Below, piece after piece: positions 7,345 to 14,924 of a stretch of DNA of 64,000 nt. Made by a program: the position numbers and the translations under genes. How positions within the stretch are numbered: position 1 is the first letter of the stretch; each line of letters opens with the position of its first letter. The notes beneath the pieces were generated by a model that was given only the letters and a program-made list of their open reading frames with translations, ran no database searches and was not told the origin of the DNA. Origin of the DNA: Bacteroidaceae bacterium (GTDB lineage Bacteria > Bacteroidota > Bacteroidia > Bacteroidales > Bacteroidaceae); contig JAFXZY010000040.1 of assembly GCA_017541025.1 (NCBI GenBank), positions 55,225 through 119,224 on the forward strand. The letters run 5' to 3'.

Positions 7345-8805
7345 ATGGCAAAGAAAAAGGGTCCCGCTATTGTAAGTAAAACCAACGAGTTGGTGCAATC
7401 CATCTCGCAAAACAATGATATAGACTTCATTATGAATCCTATCACGTACACCCAGATACGTGGTAACTTCTCGCTTGTTCAGACCAACTTGATGATAGCC
7501 ATCATTGCACAGCTACAGGATCGCATAAAGGAACAGTTAAGTTTCGACAATATGTCCACTCTTTTCAAACCGGAAGATTTGAGTGGAAATCTGCTTAACT
7601 TCGAGATTCCGCTTAAGGAGCTTGGTATCAGTCCCAAGAAGTACGGTGAGCTGGAAACGGCGTGCGAGGCATTGTTACATGTGGATATGTCATACAAGCG
7701 ATATGAAGAGAAGGAGGATACCTGGTATGATGTGAAGCAGAATATCTTCCATAAAATAGAATTCCCAACGGCAGACCTTAATGCGGAAGGTGCGAAGATG
7801 GGGTACAAAAGCGGGTTCCGCCGTAAAGGGTATATCCGCATACAGATGGTGGACGAGAGTGCCCGCGAGATTCTCAACCTCAAGAAAGGTTACACCCGCC
7901 ACCTGAAGGGAATCACCCAGTTGTGCCGCAGTCCCCGCACGCCGCGTCTGTATATTTACCTCAGCGCCTGGCGAAGGATAGGCTATTGTAATGTCAACTA
8001 TATAGACCTCAAGGAGTTCTTCGGCGTACTTACCTACAGCAAGGACCACAAGAAAATCATCGATGACCATTATCTTAAGTACGGTGCTTTCCACCGCGAT
8101 GTTCTCGATCCTGTTCAGCGCGAGATGAAGAAGCTCTCGGACGAGGGCAAGGTAGAGTTCTGCTTCGACTATGTTCCCGTCTATCCGCGTGGCGTTACCC
8201 GCGGCAACCCGGAGAGCATACGCTTCACCATCATAGAGGGTAGGATGGGGCAGGCTCAGAATTACGAAAATTACTTAGGGCAAGTCCATTCCGACCTGAT
8301 TACCAAATACCGTCTGCAACCGATGGAGTGGGCCCGCTTGCAGGAGTATATTTTCGATGGGCTGGATATGAAAGAAGAGCTGGCCAGGATCGACAAGCTC
8401 ATCGAGCAGCACCAGCCGGATAATGTACATGCCTATGTAACGGAAATCCTATATAATTGGCTCAAGAAACAGCAGAAGCCCCAGGAGCCCAAGTTCGATG
8501 TCGCCGAGGAAATATATGATGATACTCCGGAGCGGCCCTTTGTCCAGCCCGTTTACAGAGAGAAGTATGCCCGATGGATGGAGCAGGCAAGGGAAAGGCT
8601 GGGCGAAACATTCTATAAAACCTATATGATTTATTGCGATTTATGGGCCGTCCGAGACAAGACTATACTTATAGCCGTGCCAACCGACTTTGTTCGCGAA
8701 AAGTGGGAAGAGCATATAGGCGAAATCAGCAGCTACTTCTATACCGCTTTCGGAACGGATAAGGAAATACGCTATATCATACAAGACCTCTCCGTATTCA
8801 AGTAG
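7345..8805 (+). CDS. Rep_3-type replication initiator with C-terminal DnaA-domain-I-like module
   Basis: A 486-residue initiator. Residues about 30-290 have the features of Rep_3 (RepB/RepE) winged-helix initiators: an N-terminal FSLVQTNLMIAIIAQLQDRI helix, IRIQMVDESAREILNLK, the YIYLSAWRRIG segment, and RDVLDPVQREMKKLSDEG as recognition-helix region. After a Pro/Glu-rich linker (about 385-405), residues about 410-484 align by eye with DnaA domain I: RWMEQARERLGETF, then KTILIAVPTDFVREKWEEHI and IRYII, against LW..[29 protein letters not shown] and LRFEV of E. coli DnaA. In DnaA this domain self-associates and contacts DnaB helicase. Iterons upstream are the likely binding sites. Its place among core genes makes it a candidate initiator for a chromosome or chromid rather than a small plasmid. 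Confidence 0.85.
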   Translation: MAKKKGPAIVSKTNELVQSISQNNDIDFIMNPITYTQIRGNFSLVQTNLMIAIIAQLQDRIKEQLSFDNMSTLFKPEDLSGNLLNFEIPLKELGISPKKYGELETACEALLHVDMSYKRYEEKEDTWYDVKQNIFHKIEFPTADLNAEGAKMGYKSGFRRKGYIRIQMVDESAREILNLKKGYTRHLKGITQLCRSPRTPRLYIYLSAWRRIGYCNVNYIDLKEFFGVLTYSKDHKKIIDDHYLKYGAFHRDVLDPVQREMKKLSDEGKVEFCFDYVPVYPRGVTRGNPESIRFTIIEGRMGQAQNYENYLGQVHSDLITKYRLQPMEWARLQEYIFDGLDMKEELARIDKLIEQHQPDNVHAYVTEILYNWLKKQQKPQEPKFDVAEEIYDDTPERPFVQPVYREKYARWMEQARERLGETFYKTYMIYCDLWAVRDKTILIAVPTDFVREKWEEHIGEISSYFYTAFGTDKEIRYIIQDLSVFK

Positions 8806-8942
8806 AAGAGGAGGGTAGGGGGGGGTTGTGTGAATAAGTGTTAAAAGTACCCTATTGTTGTTACAAATCATTGGCTTGTGCGTTATAGTTATAGAAAGGA
8901 GACGTAATAAAGCCATTTATAACAATCTTAAACTAATAGGAT

Positions 8943-11594
8943 ATGAAAACTCATGCATCTTTATTAAAGTTCTTATACGTATTGTTGTTCCTGTTTTCAC
9001 CTGCCTCTATGCAGGGACAGAACACAGATAATAACCAACAGACGGCTAAATGGAAGAATGCCCTTCCGCAGGAGAAAGTCTATCTGCATCTTGACAACAC
9101 AGGGTATTTCAAGGGTGAGACCATCTGGTTCAAGGCATACGTAGTGCGGACAGATACAGAAAAATGCGGCAATCTCAGTAGTGTCCTGCACGTTGAACTG
9201 GTAAGCCCCAAAGGGGATGTTGTGGCACACAAGAAACTATACATAACACACGGCATAGGAGCAGGAAACATCACGTTGGACAATGCCGTTCTGCCAACCG
9301 GATTCTATGAACTGAGGGCATATACCCGCTACATGACCAACTGGAGCATGAACGCCTGTTTCTCGCGGATAATACCCATCTTCAGGGAACCACGTAAGGA
9401 AGGTGACTTTACGCCACGCCTGGATACAGAGACAAAACTTACTGAGGCAGAAACGGAAAAGGAAGAAAAACATGCCTTCTATCCCGAAGGCGGATACCTG
9501 GTAAAAGGGCTTCCCTCCCGCATAGCATATATTATAAAAGGTAACCGCGGAATAGTAGAGCTTCCTGCATCGGTGGGCCAGAAGTCGGTTGAGATAAACA
9601 TCAACGGATCGTCACGCACCTATAACCTGCCTCAGGCAAAGGAAGAAGGTATTTCCCTGATGGTGGACGCCTTGCGCGACGACAGCCTTGCTATGGACAT
9701 TTGGGCAACAGCGGGGATACTGGACAAGGAATTAGGCTATGCACTCATACATAGTGGCAAGGTGCTGACTTCACATCTCTTCAAGACTCAGCTACACCAG
9801 CACTATTCCATTGCAAGGGACATCCTTCCTGATGGTGTTTCGCAGATAACGGTCTTTGACCCCGAAGGAGGGGCCCTTGCCGACCGCTTTGTCTTCCGCT
9901 GCCCTGAATATACCGATTCGCTGGAAATCCGTAACACTACCACCACCCTTTTACCTTGTGGCAAGGTGACAATGGATATCACATCTACGCCCTACACATC
10001 AATGTCCTTCTCAGCTATGGATGCCAGCAGCGTGGTAAACGGGAAGATAGGGGACATCAAGACATGGATGCTTTTAGGAAGCGACATAAGGGGATATATT
10101 GCCAATCCTGAATACTACTTCGAGAGCGACGATGCTGAACACCGTAAGGCAGCCGACCTTCTGATGATGATTCAGGGATGGCGACGCTACGACTGGGATA
10201 TGATGAGCGGTTACAAGAAACCCGAATCACTTCAGCCCTACGAAAGTAAACTTGCAATCGACGGAAGGCTCAGAGCCAGGAAGGGAACCAAAGCCAAGGT
10301 TGCAGGTGTTAAGGTTTCTGCCACACTGAGCGATGGAAACGAAAATATTGGCGTCTCCGCTGTTACAGACAGCACAGGATATTATGTCCTTGTACTTCCT
10401 GACTTGCAAGGCGAATGGTCCCTGAGCATTTCGGCTTACGAGAAGGGTATCTCTGACAAATACATAATCCCCATAAACCGGCATTTCTCGCCCATAGCCA
10501 GACACCCCGAAGCGTTTGAGGCAACGCAGATTCCCAAGGGCGACTTACGGATACACCATTGGGACCTTCCTGAGGAAGACGAAGAGGTATGGAAGAAATT
10601 CCTCGATGCCAAGGGAACAACCATGCGCGAACTGACGGTAAAGCATAAAAGGCTCGATAACTTCGATTACAGCGGATTCACCGACGAGAGGGATGCACAA
10701 AGAACCTCCCAGATTTATTACGACTGCGAACAAGCGGTGGAGGAGTACCTTGACCGTGGTGAAGAACCTCCTTACCTTACTGAATGGCTTACATCTAAAA
10801 ATAAGATGTTCACGGGAAACACGCCAGCAGACAAAGCAATATGGGCTGCTATTGGAGATGCTCATAATATGGTAAAAGCGGACACCATATTTTTGCCTGG
10901 CATGATATTTGACGTCGGAGACCTTACATATTTTGACTGGAAATTCAATGGTGATTACAGAAGCTATGAGGATATCGCTCCCAGCTATTGGATTCCTGTA
11001 TGGAGAGATGGACTCGAGATAAACGGACGACCAGTAGTGTGGATGGTTAACAATCTGTTTTGCACCATTACTAATCTTAATCTCAGAACAAACACATCTG
11101 TTTACGATATAATAGATTATGGAAAACCCATAAGAGAACAGCTGACAGCTAGAGGTGTGAGAAGAGCTCCAACTATTGCGCGCCTTTCAAGGCCAACTGT
11201 TGATGTACCTATATTATTGGAAGACCTGAAGTCCCTATACATTTCAGAAGACCATAATCTGGCTTACCAAATAACCAAGTCAACAGACATCCAATCAACA
11301 AGTCCATACGTGTTATATTGCTACGCCAAGCAAGGTTATGGGCAGAGAAAGGTTAAGGGCATACGCTATACTTCATATCAAGGCTTCGACCCCGTAGAAG
11401 TGTTCCAGACCGAAGACTACGAGCAATTGCCTCCGATGAACGACTTCCGCCGCACACTCTACTGGAATCCTAATCTTTGGACGGACAAGGACGGAAAAGC
11501 TCACATAGAGTTCTGGAACAACTCCACCTGTACCAACATGATTATTTCAGCAGAAGGTGTCACGGACGACGGCAAGTTTGTTGTTGGCAGATAA
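8943..11594 (+). CDS. MG2-domain (alpha-2-macroglobulin-like) secreted protein
   Basis: An 883-residue secreted protein with signal peptide (hydrophobic LLKFLYVLLFLFSPASM, cleavage near QGQ). Residues about 42-140 carry the MG2-type start typical of Bacteroidetes surface proteins (EKVYLHLDNTGYFKGETIWF; LPTGFYELRAYTRYM). Middle domains are beta-rich, including HAFYPEGGYLVKGLPSRIAY, and a carboxypeptidase-regulatory-like region at about 430-510 (VTDSTGYYVLVLPDLQGEWS). The C-terminus ends in RRTLYWNPNLWTDKDGKAHI and EFWNNSTC, a recurring ending in this family. It has no thioester motif and is shorter than true bacterial alpha-2-macroglobulins. The role is unknown, probably at the outer membrane. 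It follows the initiator gene by 137 bp and is convergent with the acyl-CoA synthetase. Confidence 0.75.
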   Translation: MKTHASLLKFLYVLLFLFSPASMQGQNTDNNQQTAKWKNALPQEKVYLHLDNTGYFKGETIWFKAYVVRTDTEKCGNLSSVLHVELVSPKGDVVAHKKLYITHGIGAGNITLDNAVLPTGFYELRAYTRYMTNWSMNACFSRIIPIFREPRKEGDFTPRLDTETKLTEAETEKEEKHAFYPEGGYLVKGLPSRIAYIIKGNRGIVELPASVGQKSVEININGSSRTYNLPQAKEEGISLMVDALRDDSLAMDIWATAGILDKELGYALIHSGKVLTSHLFKTQLHQHYSIARDILPDGVSQITVFDPEGGALADRFVFRCPEYTDSLEIRNTTTTLLPCGKVTMDITSTPYTSMSFSAMDASSVVNGKIGDIKTWMLLGSDIRGYIANPEYYFESDDAEHRKAADLLMMIQGWRRYDWDMMSGYKKPESLQPYESKLAIDGRLRARKGTKAKVAGVKVSATLSDGNENIGVSAVTDSTGYYVLVLPDLQGEWSLSISAYEKGISDKYIIPINRHFSPIARHPEAFEATQIPKGDLRIHHWDLPEEDEEVWKKFLDAKGTTMRELTVKHKRLDNFDYSGFTDERDAQRTSQIYYDCEQAVEEYLDRGEEPPYLTEWLTSKNKMFTGNTPADKAIWAAIGDAHNMVKADTIFLPGMIFDVGDLTYFDWKFNGDYRSYEDIAPSYWIPVWRDGLEINGRPVVWMVNNLFCTITNLNLRTNTSVYDIIDYGKPIREQLTARGVRRAPTIARLSRPTVDVPILLEDLKSLYISEDHNLAYQITKSTDIQSTSPYVLYCYAKQGYGQRKVKGIRYTSYQGFDPVEVFQTEDYEQLPPMNDFRRTLYWNPNLWTDKDGKAHIEFWNNSTCTNMIISAEGVTDDGKFVVGR

Positions 11595-11953
11595 TGGCTT
11601 AACTCATGTGATGTTTTAGTGTCTTTTAGGGTATGCCCAAAATGGCTAAGCCATTTCCCCTTTTGGCTAGAGCCAATGCCATATTTGGCTCGAGCCAGCT
11701 TTTTGGGGGCCTTTTGGCAATGAAAAATTTCATACCCAGAAATGCGTTTTGAACGCGAAAATTCTTTCCAAAAATCAAGTCACCAAAATTAGGGTCAAAA
11801 ACAGGGACTTAACTCGATACATGTAATGAATTAACTCGTTACATGTTTTGAATTAACTCACCGCATTATACCCGTAAATTCACATTACGTGGAGATAGGG
11901 AATAAATCATGAAGATTATCTGGATGACTCAAAGATGATAATGATAAGTTTGC
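11595..11953. repeat. Gene-free convergent spacer with palindrome array and 22-bp direct repeats
   Basis: Three palindromes of form TGGCT-N(1-2)-AGCCA are centred near 11648, 11670 and 11692, about 22 bp apart. Further on, TTAACTCGATACATGT (11809-11824), TTAACTCGTTACATGT (11831-11846) and a partial TTAACTCA (11853) also repeat every 22 bp. A related CTTAACTCATGTGATG lies at 11599. No gene or clear terminator with a T-run was found. Confidence 0.7.
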
Positions 11954-13630
11954 TTAAACTTCCTCGTTGGCGTAGAGGAAACGCTTAATGCTCTTCTTAG
12001 GCGTTTTCTCAAACTCTTGCTTCATGATTTTTATGCCGGCAATCTGGGCATAAGAGGGTAGGAGTGGGTTAACATCCTTGCGGTTCTGCTCCATGAGTTC
12101 AGCTAAATCTTCTTCGGTAAGATGCTGGGCCTGTACCTGATCCTGATCGGGGTAAACAAGGCCGAAGAGCTTCTCACCCTTCTGAATGACTACACACTCG
12201 GCTACCATCTTCATGTTGCTAAGCTTGTCCTCAATCTCCTCGGGATAGATGTTCTGTCCGTTGGCTCCCAGGAGCATATTCTTACAACGTCCCTTGATAA
12301 AGACATTCCCCTTCTTATCCATAATAGCAAGGTCACCGGTATGATACCAACCTTCCTTGTCGAGGGTAGCCTCGGTAGCTTCCTCGTTCTTATAATAGCC
12401 TAACATGACATTAAGACCACGTGTGAGAATCTCGCCTGGTATACGTTGGGGATCTGGGCTAAGAATCTTAAGCTCCTGATGTATGACGTTCTTACCGCAA
12501 CTGCCTGGCACCATCTTATGGTAATCCTCGTAAGTAATGATGGGAGCACATTCTGTGGCTCCATAACCTACGGTATAACGGAAACCTATATCGTGGAGGA
12601 GCTTCTCTATCTCCTGATTCAGGGCTGCTCCACCTATGATAACCTCATAGAAATTGCCACCCAGGGCTTTGGTAAGTCCATCGCAAATCTTCTTCTTTAT
12701 AATATGGCGAACGATAGGCGTCTTCATGAGGATTCGCATCTTAGGTGTCTGAATCTTAGGAAGAACAGCCTTACGCACTACCTTTTCTATAATAAGAGGA
12801 ACAACTATCAAGATTACGGGCTTCACCTCGGCCAATGCCTGCATGAGAACAGTAGGAGAGGCCATCTTGGTGAGGAAGTGAATGTGGATGCAGGAAATGA
12901 ACTCGAAAGTGAACTCGAATGCCATTCCGTACATGTGGGCCATGGGGAGCATGGAGAGCACATTATCGCCTGGCTTAACGATATTTCCCAGAACAGAAAC
13001 AGCAAAATCATAATTACTCCACAAGGCACGATAGGGGAGCATTACACCCTTACTGTTGCTGGTAGTACCGCTGGTATAGTTGATAATGGCCAACTCCTCA
13101 GCCTCATCGCGGTGATAATGAAGGTCGGAAGGCTGAAGACCATTGGGATGCTTCTGAGCATAGATGACGTTAACAGAGGCATCGGCCTGAGCAAAATTCT
13201 CTGTATTACTGCTTAATACACTATAATCGGCCAGAGATATGATACCTTCGAGTTTGGGCATCTCACTGGCTGTTAGTGATGGCCATACTTTATCACCTAC
13301 AAGCAGCAAGCGGGCTTCGCTGTGATTTACAATGTCATGAATTTGAGAAGGATGAAACTCGTGCAGGATGGGAACGGCAACAGCTCCGTAAGTGATAATG
13401 CTGAAGAAGGCAGCTCCCCACCGACTCAGATTACGTCCGCAAATAGCTATTTTCTCTCCCTTCTGGATGCCGAGTTCGCTATAGAGAATATGAAACTTCT
13501 CAATAATCTCTGCTACATCTTTATACTTGAAGGTAAACAGGCCGTAATCGGACATGGAATCGCGGTCCCAGTACTTCTGAATACTTTCCTGTATTATCTG
13601 ATTATATGAGGGTACTACTATCTGCTCCAT
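11954..13630 (-). CDS. AMP-forming long-chain fatty acid--CoA ligase family protein
   Basis: A 558-residue ANL-superfamily enzyme that activates a carboxylic acid with ATP to an acyl-AMP and then an acyl-CoA. Motifs: INYTSGTTSNSKGVMLPYRA (AMP-binding P-loop, about 183-202), VGYGATECAPIITYED, then WYHTGDLAIMDKKGNVFIKG and the hinge GRCKNMLLGANGQNIYPEEI. The ending KKSIKRFLY carries the conserved C-terminal Lys region. The substrate is probably a long-chain fatty acid, but this is by family only. A GTG start at 13657 would add nine residues, but it overlaps the -7 promoter element, so ATG 13630 is chosen. It is transcribed away from yggS's 3' end. Confidence 0.88.
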   Translation of the reverse strand: MEQIVVPSYNQIIQESIQKYWDRDSMSDYGLFTFKYKDVAEIIEKFHILYSELGIQKGEKIAICGRNLSRWGAAFFSIITYGAVAVPILHEFHPSQIHDIVNHSEARLLLVGDKVWPSLTASEMPKLEGIISLADYSVLSSNTENFAQADASVNVIYAQKHPNGLQPSDLHYHRDEAEELAIINYTSGTTSNSKGVMLPYRALWSNYDFAVSVLGNIVKPGDNVLSMLPMAHMYGMAFEFTFEFISCIHIHFLTKMASPTVLMQALAEVKPVILIVVPLIIEKVVRKAVLPKIQTPKMRILMKTPIVRHIIKKKICDGLTKALGGNFYEVIIGGAALNQEIEKLLHDIGFRYTVGYGATECAPIITYEDYHKMVPGSCGKNVIHQELKILSPDPQRIPGEILTRGLNVMLGYYKNEEATEATLDKEGWYHTGDLAIMDKKGNVFIKGRCKNMLLGANGQNIYPEEIEDKLSNMKMVAECVVIQKGEKLFGLVYPDQDQVQAQHLTEEDLAELMEQNRKDVNPLLPSYAQIAGIKIMKQEFEKTPKKSIKRFLYANEEV

Positions 13631-13656
13631 TTGCACAAAATCTTTAAATTTGTGCA

Positions 13657-13687
13657 CAAAGGTAGGGCAAGTTTACCGTTTTTGCAA
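13657..13687 (-). promoter_or_regulatory. Promoter of the acyl-CoA ligase gene
   Basis: On the minus strand: TTGC at 13687-13684, a 19-nt spacer, then TACCTTTG at 13664-13657. About 26 nt lie between it and ATG 13630. Confidence 0.6.
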
Positions 13688-13730
13688 GAAATTACCGATT
13701 TTTTTGCACAAAATCGAAGAAAATGTGAAA

Positions 13731-14402
13731 TTAATATACTCTTGGACCAAATATCTTGCTGCCAACACGAATCATATTACTGCCATTTTCTACGGCAATA
13801 GGATAGTCGTCACTCATACCCCATGAACGTATGGAGAAAGAATCCTGCTGGGCAAAGAATTCCTGCTTGAGCCTTCGGAATAACGTTTCTGCCTGATTGA
13901 ACTCGTTGGCTATCTGAGCCTCATCCTCAACATTACTGGCCATACACATCAGACCGCAAATACGAACGTTCTCCAACTGGCGCCATTCACCCTGCTTTAC
14001 ATAATTGTACATTTCATCGGCAGAAAAGCCATATTTGGTCTCTTCCTGAGCAATGTGCAGCTCCAGCAGGCAGTCGATAATGCGGTTACACTTCTGGGCT
14101 TGCTTGTTAATCTCCTCCAAAAGCTTATGGGTATCAACGGCATGGATAAGACGAACGTATGGGGCAATATACTTTACCTTGTTTGTCTGAAGGTGACCTA
14201 TGAAGTGCCACTCAATATCCTTGGGCAGCACCTCGTATTTCTGCTGAAGTTCCTGTACATGACTCTCACCAAACATTCTATGTCCGCCAGCATAGGCTTC
14301 CTCTATCATACTGGCAGGGTGAAACTTGCTTACGGCCACCAGCTGGACATAGGGTGGGAGAGTCTGCTTAATCTCCTTGATTATCTGCGATGGGTTCTTC
14401 AT
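13731..14402 (-). CDS. yggS: YggS/PROSC-family pyridoxal phosphate homeostasis protein
   Basis: A 223-residue alanine-racemase-fold protein that binds PLP without known catalysis and balances free PLP. The PLP lysine lies in VQLVAVSKFHPASMIEEAY (Lys about 26). The other family blocks are FGESHVQELQQKYEVLP, IEWHFIGHLQTNKVKYIAP, SVDTHKL-like HAVDTHKLLEEIN, and the C-terminal SIRSWGMSDDYPIAVENGSN followed by RVGSKIFGPR. The length is close to the family norm. Its first 35 bases overlap the end of the DUF4494 gene, so the two are translationally coupled in one operon, with the order DUF4494 then yggS. Confidence 0.93.
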   Translation of the reverse strand: MKNPSQIIKEIKQTLPPYVQLVAVSKFHPASMIEEAYAGGHRMFGESHVQELQQKYEVLPKDIEWHFIGHLQTNKVKYIAPYVRLIHAVDTHKLLEEINKQAQKCNRIIDCLLELHIAQEETKYGFSADEMYNYVKQGEWRQLENVRICGLMCMASNVEDEAQIANEFNQAETLFRRLKQEFFAQQDSFSIRSWGMSDDYPIAVENGSNMIRVGSKIFGPRVY

Positions 14403-14835
14403 CTGGCTTTGATTTGAAAATGTCCATAATCTTGGTTTCTGTAATAGAAACTATAACCCAGTCACCAAGTGTTCCGTGCATACCTTTATCCAGGTTCTTG
14501 AGTGAAGTGCGGAAATCCTTGGCTTGTATCAGGATTGACTGAACGATACGCTTCTCGGTACCTTTCTTCTCATCAAGGGTTATAAAAGCTACACGTGCCT
14601 TGAACCATTTATCATCTGTAAGGTCTTCGCTTTCCATTACTTCGGAAAGGCGGGCACGCTTGATGTCTGAAACAACGAACTCACCTGCCATGAAGGGTTC
14701 TATCTCATCGATAAAACGCTTTTCTGCCTCAGTAAAACTGATGGCATCCACCAGATAGCTTTCTGTTACTGACTTTATAAGGCCATCTTCCATGGTCTTG
14801 TCATATTTAACCTTGCATTCAAACCATTCTGTCAT
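14368..14835 (-). CDS. DUF4494 family protein
   Basis: A 155-residue protein of a family known to me only from Bacteroidetes. It starts MTEWFECKVKYDKTMEDG and has LVDAISFTEAEKRFIDEIEP, typical of DUF4494, in which a WF(x)CKV start and an EAE helix recur. The middle (KWFKARVAFITLDEKKGTEK) repeats the WFKxKV pattern, suggesting an internal duplication of a beta-strand unit. No catalytic residues are evident. The gene overlaps yggS by 35 bp and precedes it in transcription. The short spacer upstream (14836-14924) holds small direct repeats of CTAACGT/GTTAACG type. Function is unknown. Confidence 0.8.
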   Translation of the reverse strand: MTEWFECKVKYDKTMEDGLIKSVTESYLVDAISFTEAEKRFIDEIEPFMAGEFVVSDIKRARLSEVMESEDLTDDKWFKARVAFITLDEKKGTEKRIVQSILIQAKDFRTSLKNLDKGMHGTLGDWVIVSITETKIMDIFKSKPDEEPIADNQGD

Positions 14836-14924
14836 AATCTTGTATTTTATTATTTTTTATTGTTTTCTGAGTCTATTGGGCTAACGTGACTTATGAAACT
14901 AATGAGTTAGGGTTAACGTTAGCG

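Noticed and set aside
4884-8805. Integrative conjugative element
   Set aside because: No integrase, relaxase, tra genes or flanking direct repeats were found in the window.
8828-8836. TGTGAATAA, reverse of the DnaA-box-like TTATTCACA, downstream of rep
   Set aside because: A single loose match with no neighbouring copies is weak evidence for DnaA binding.
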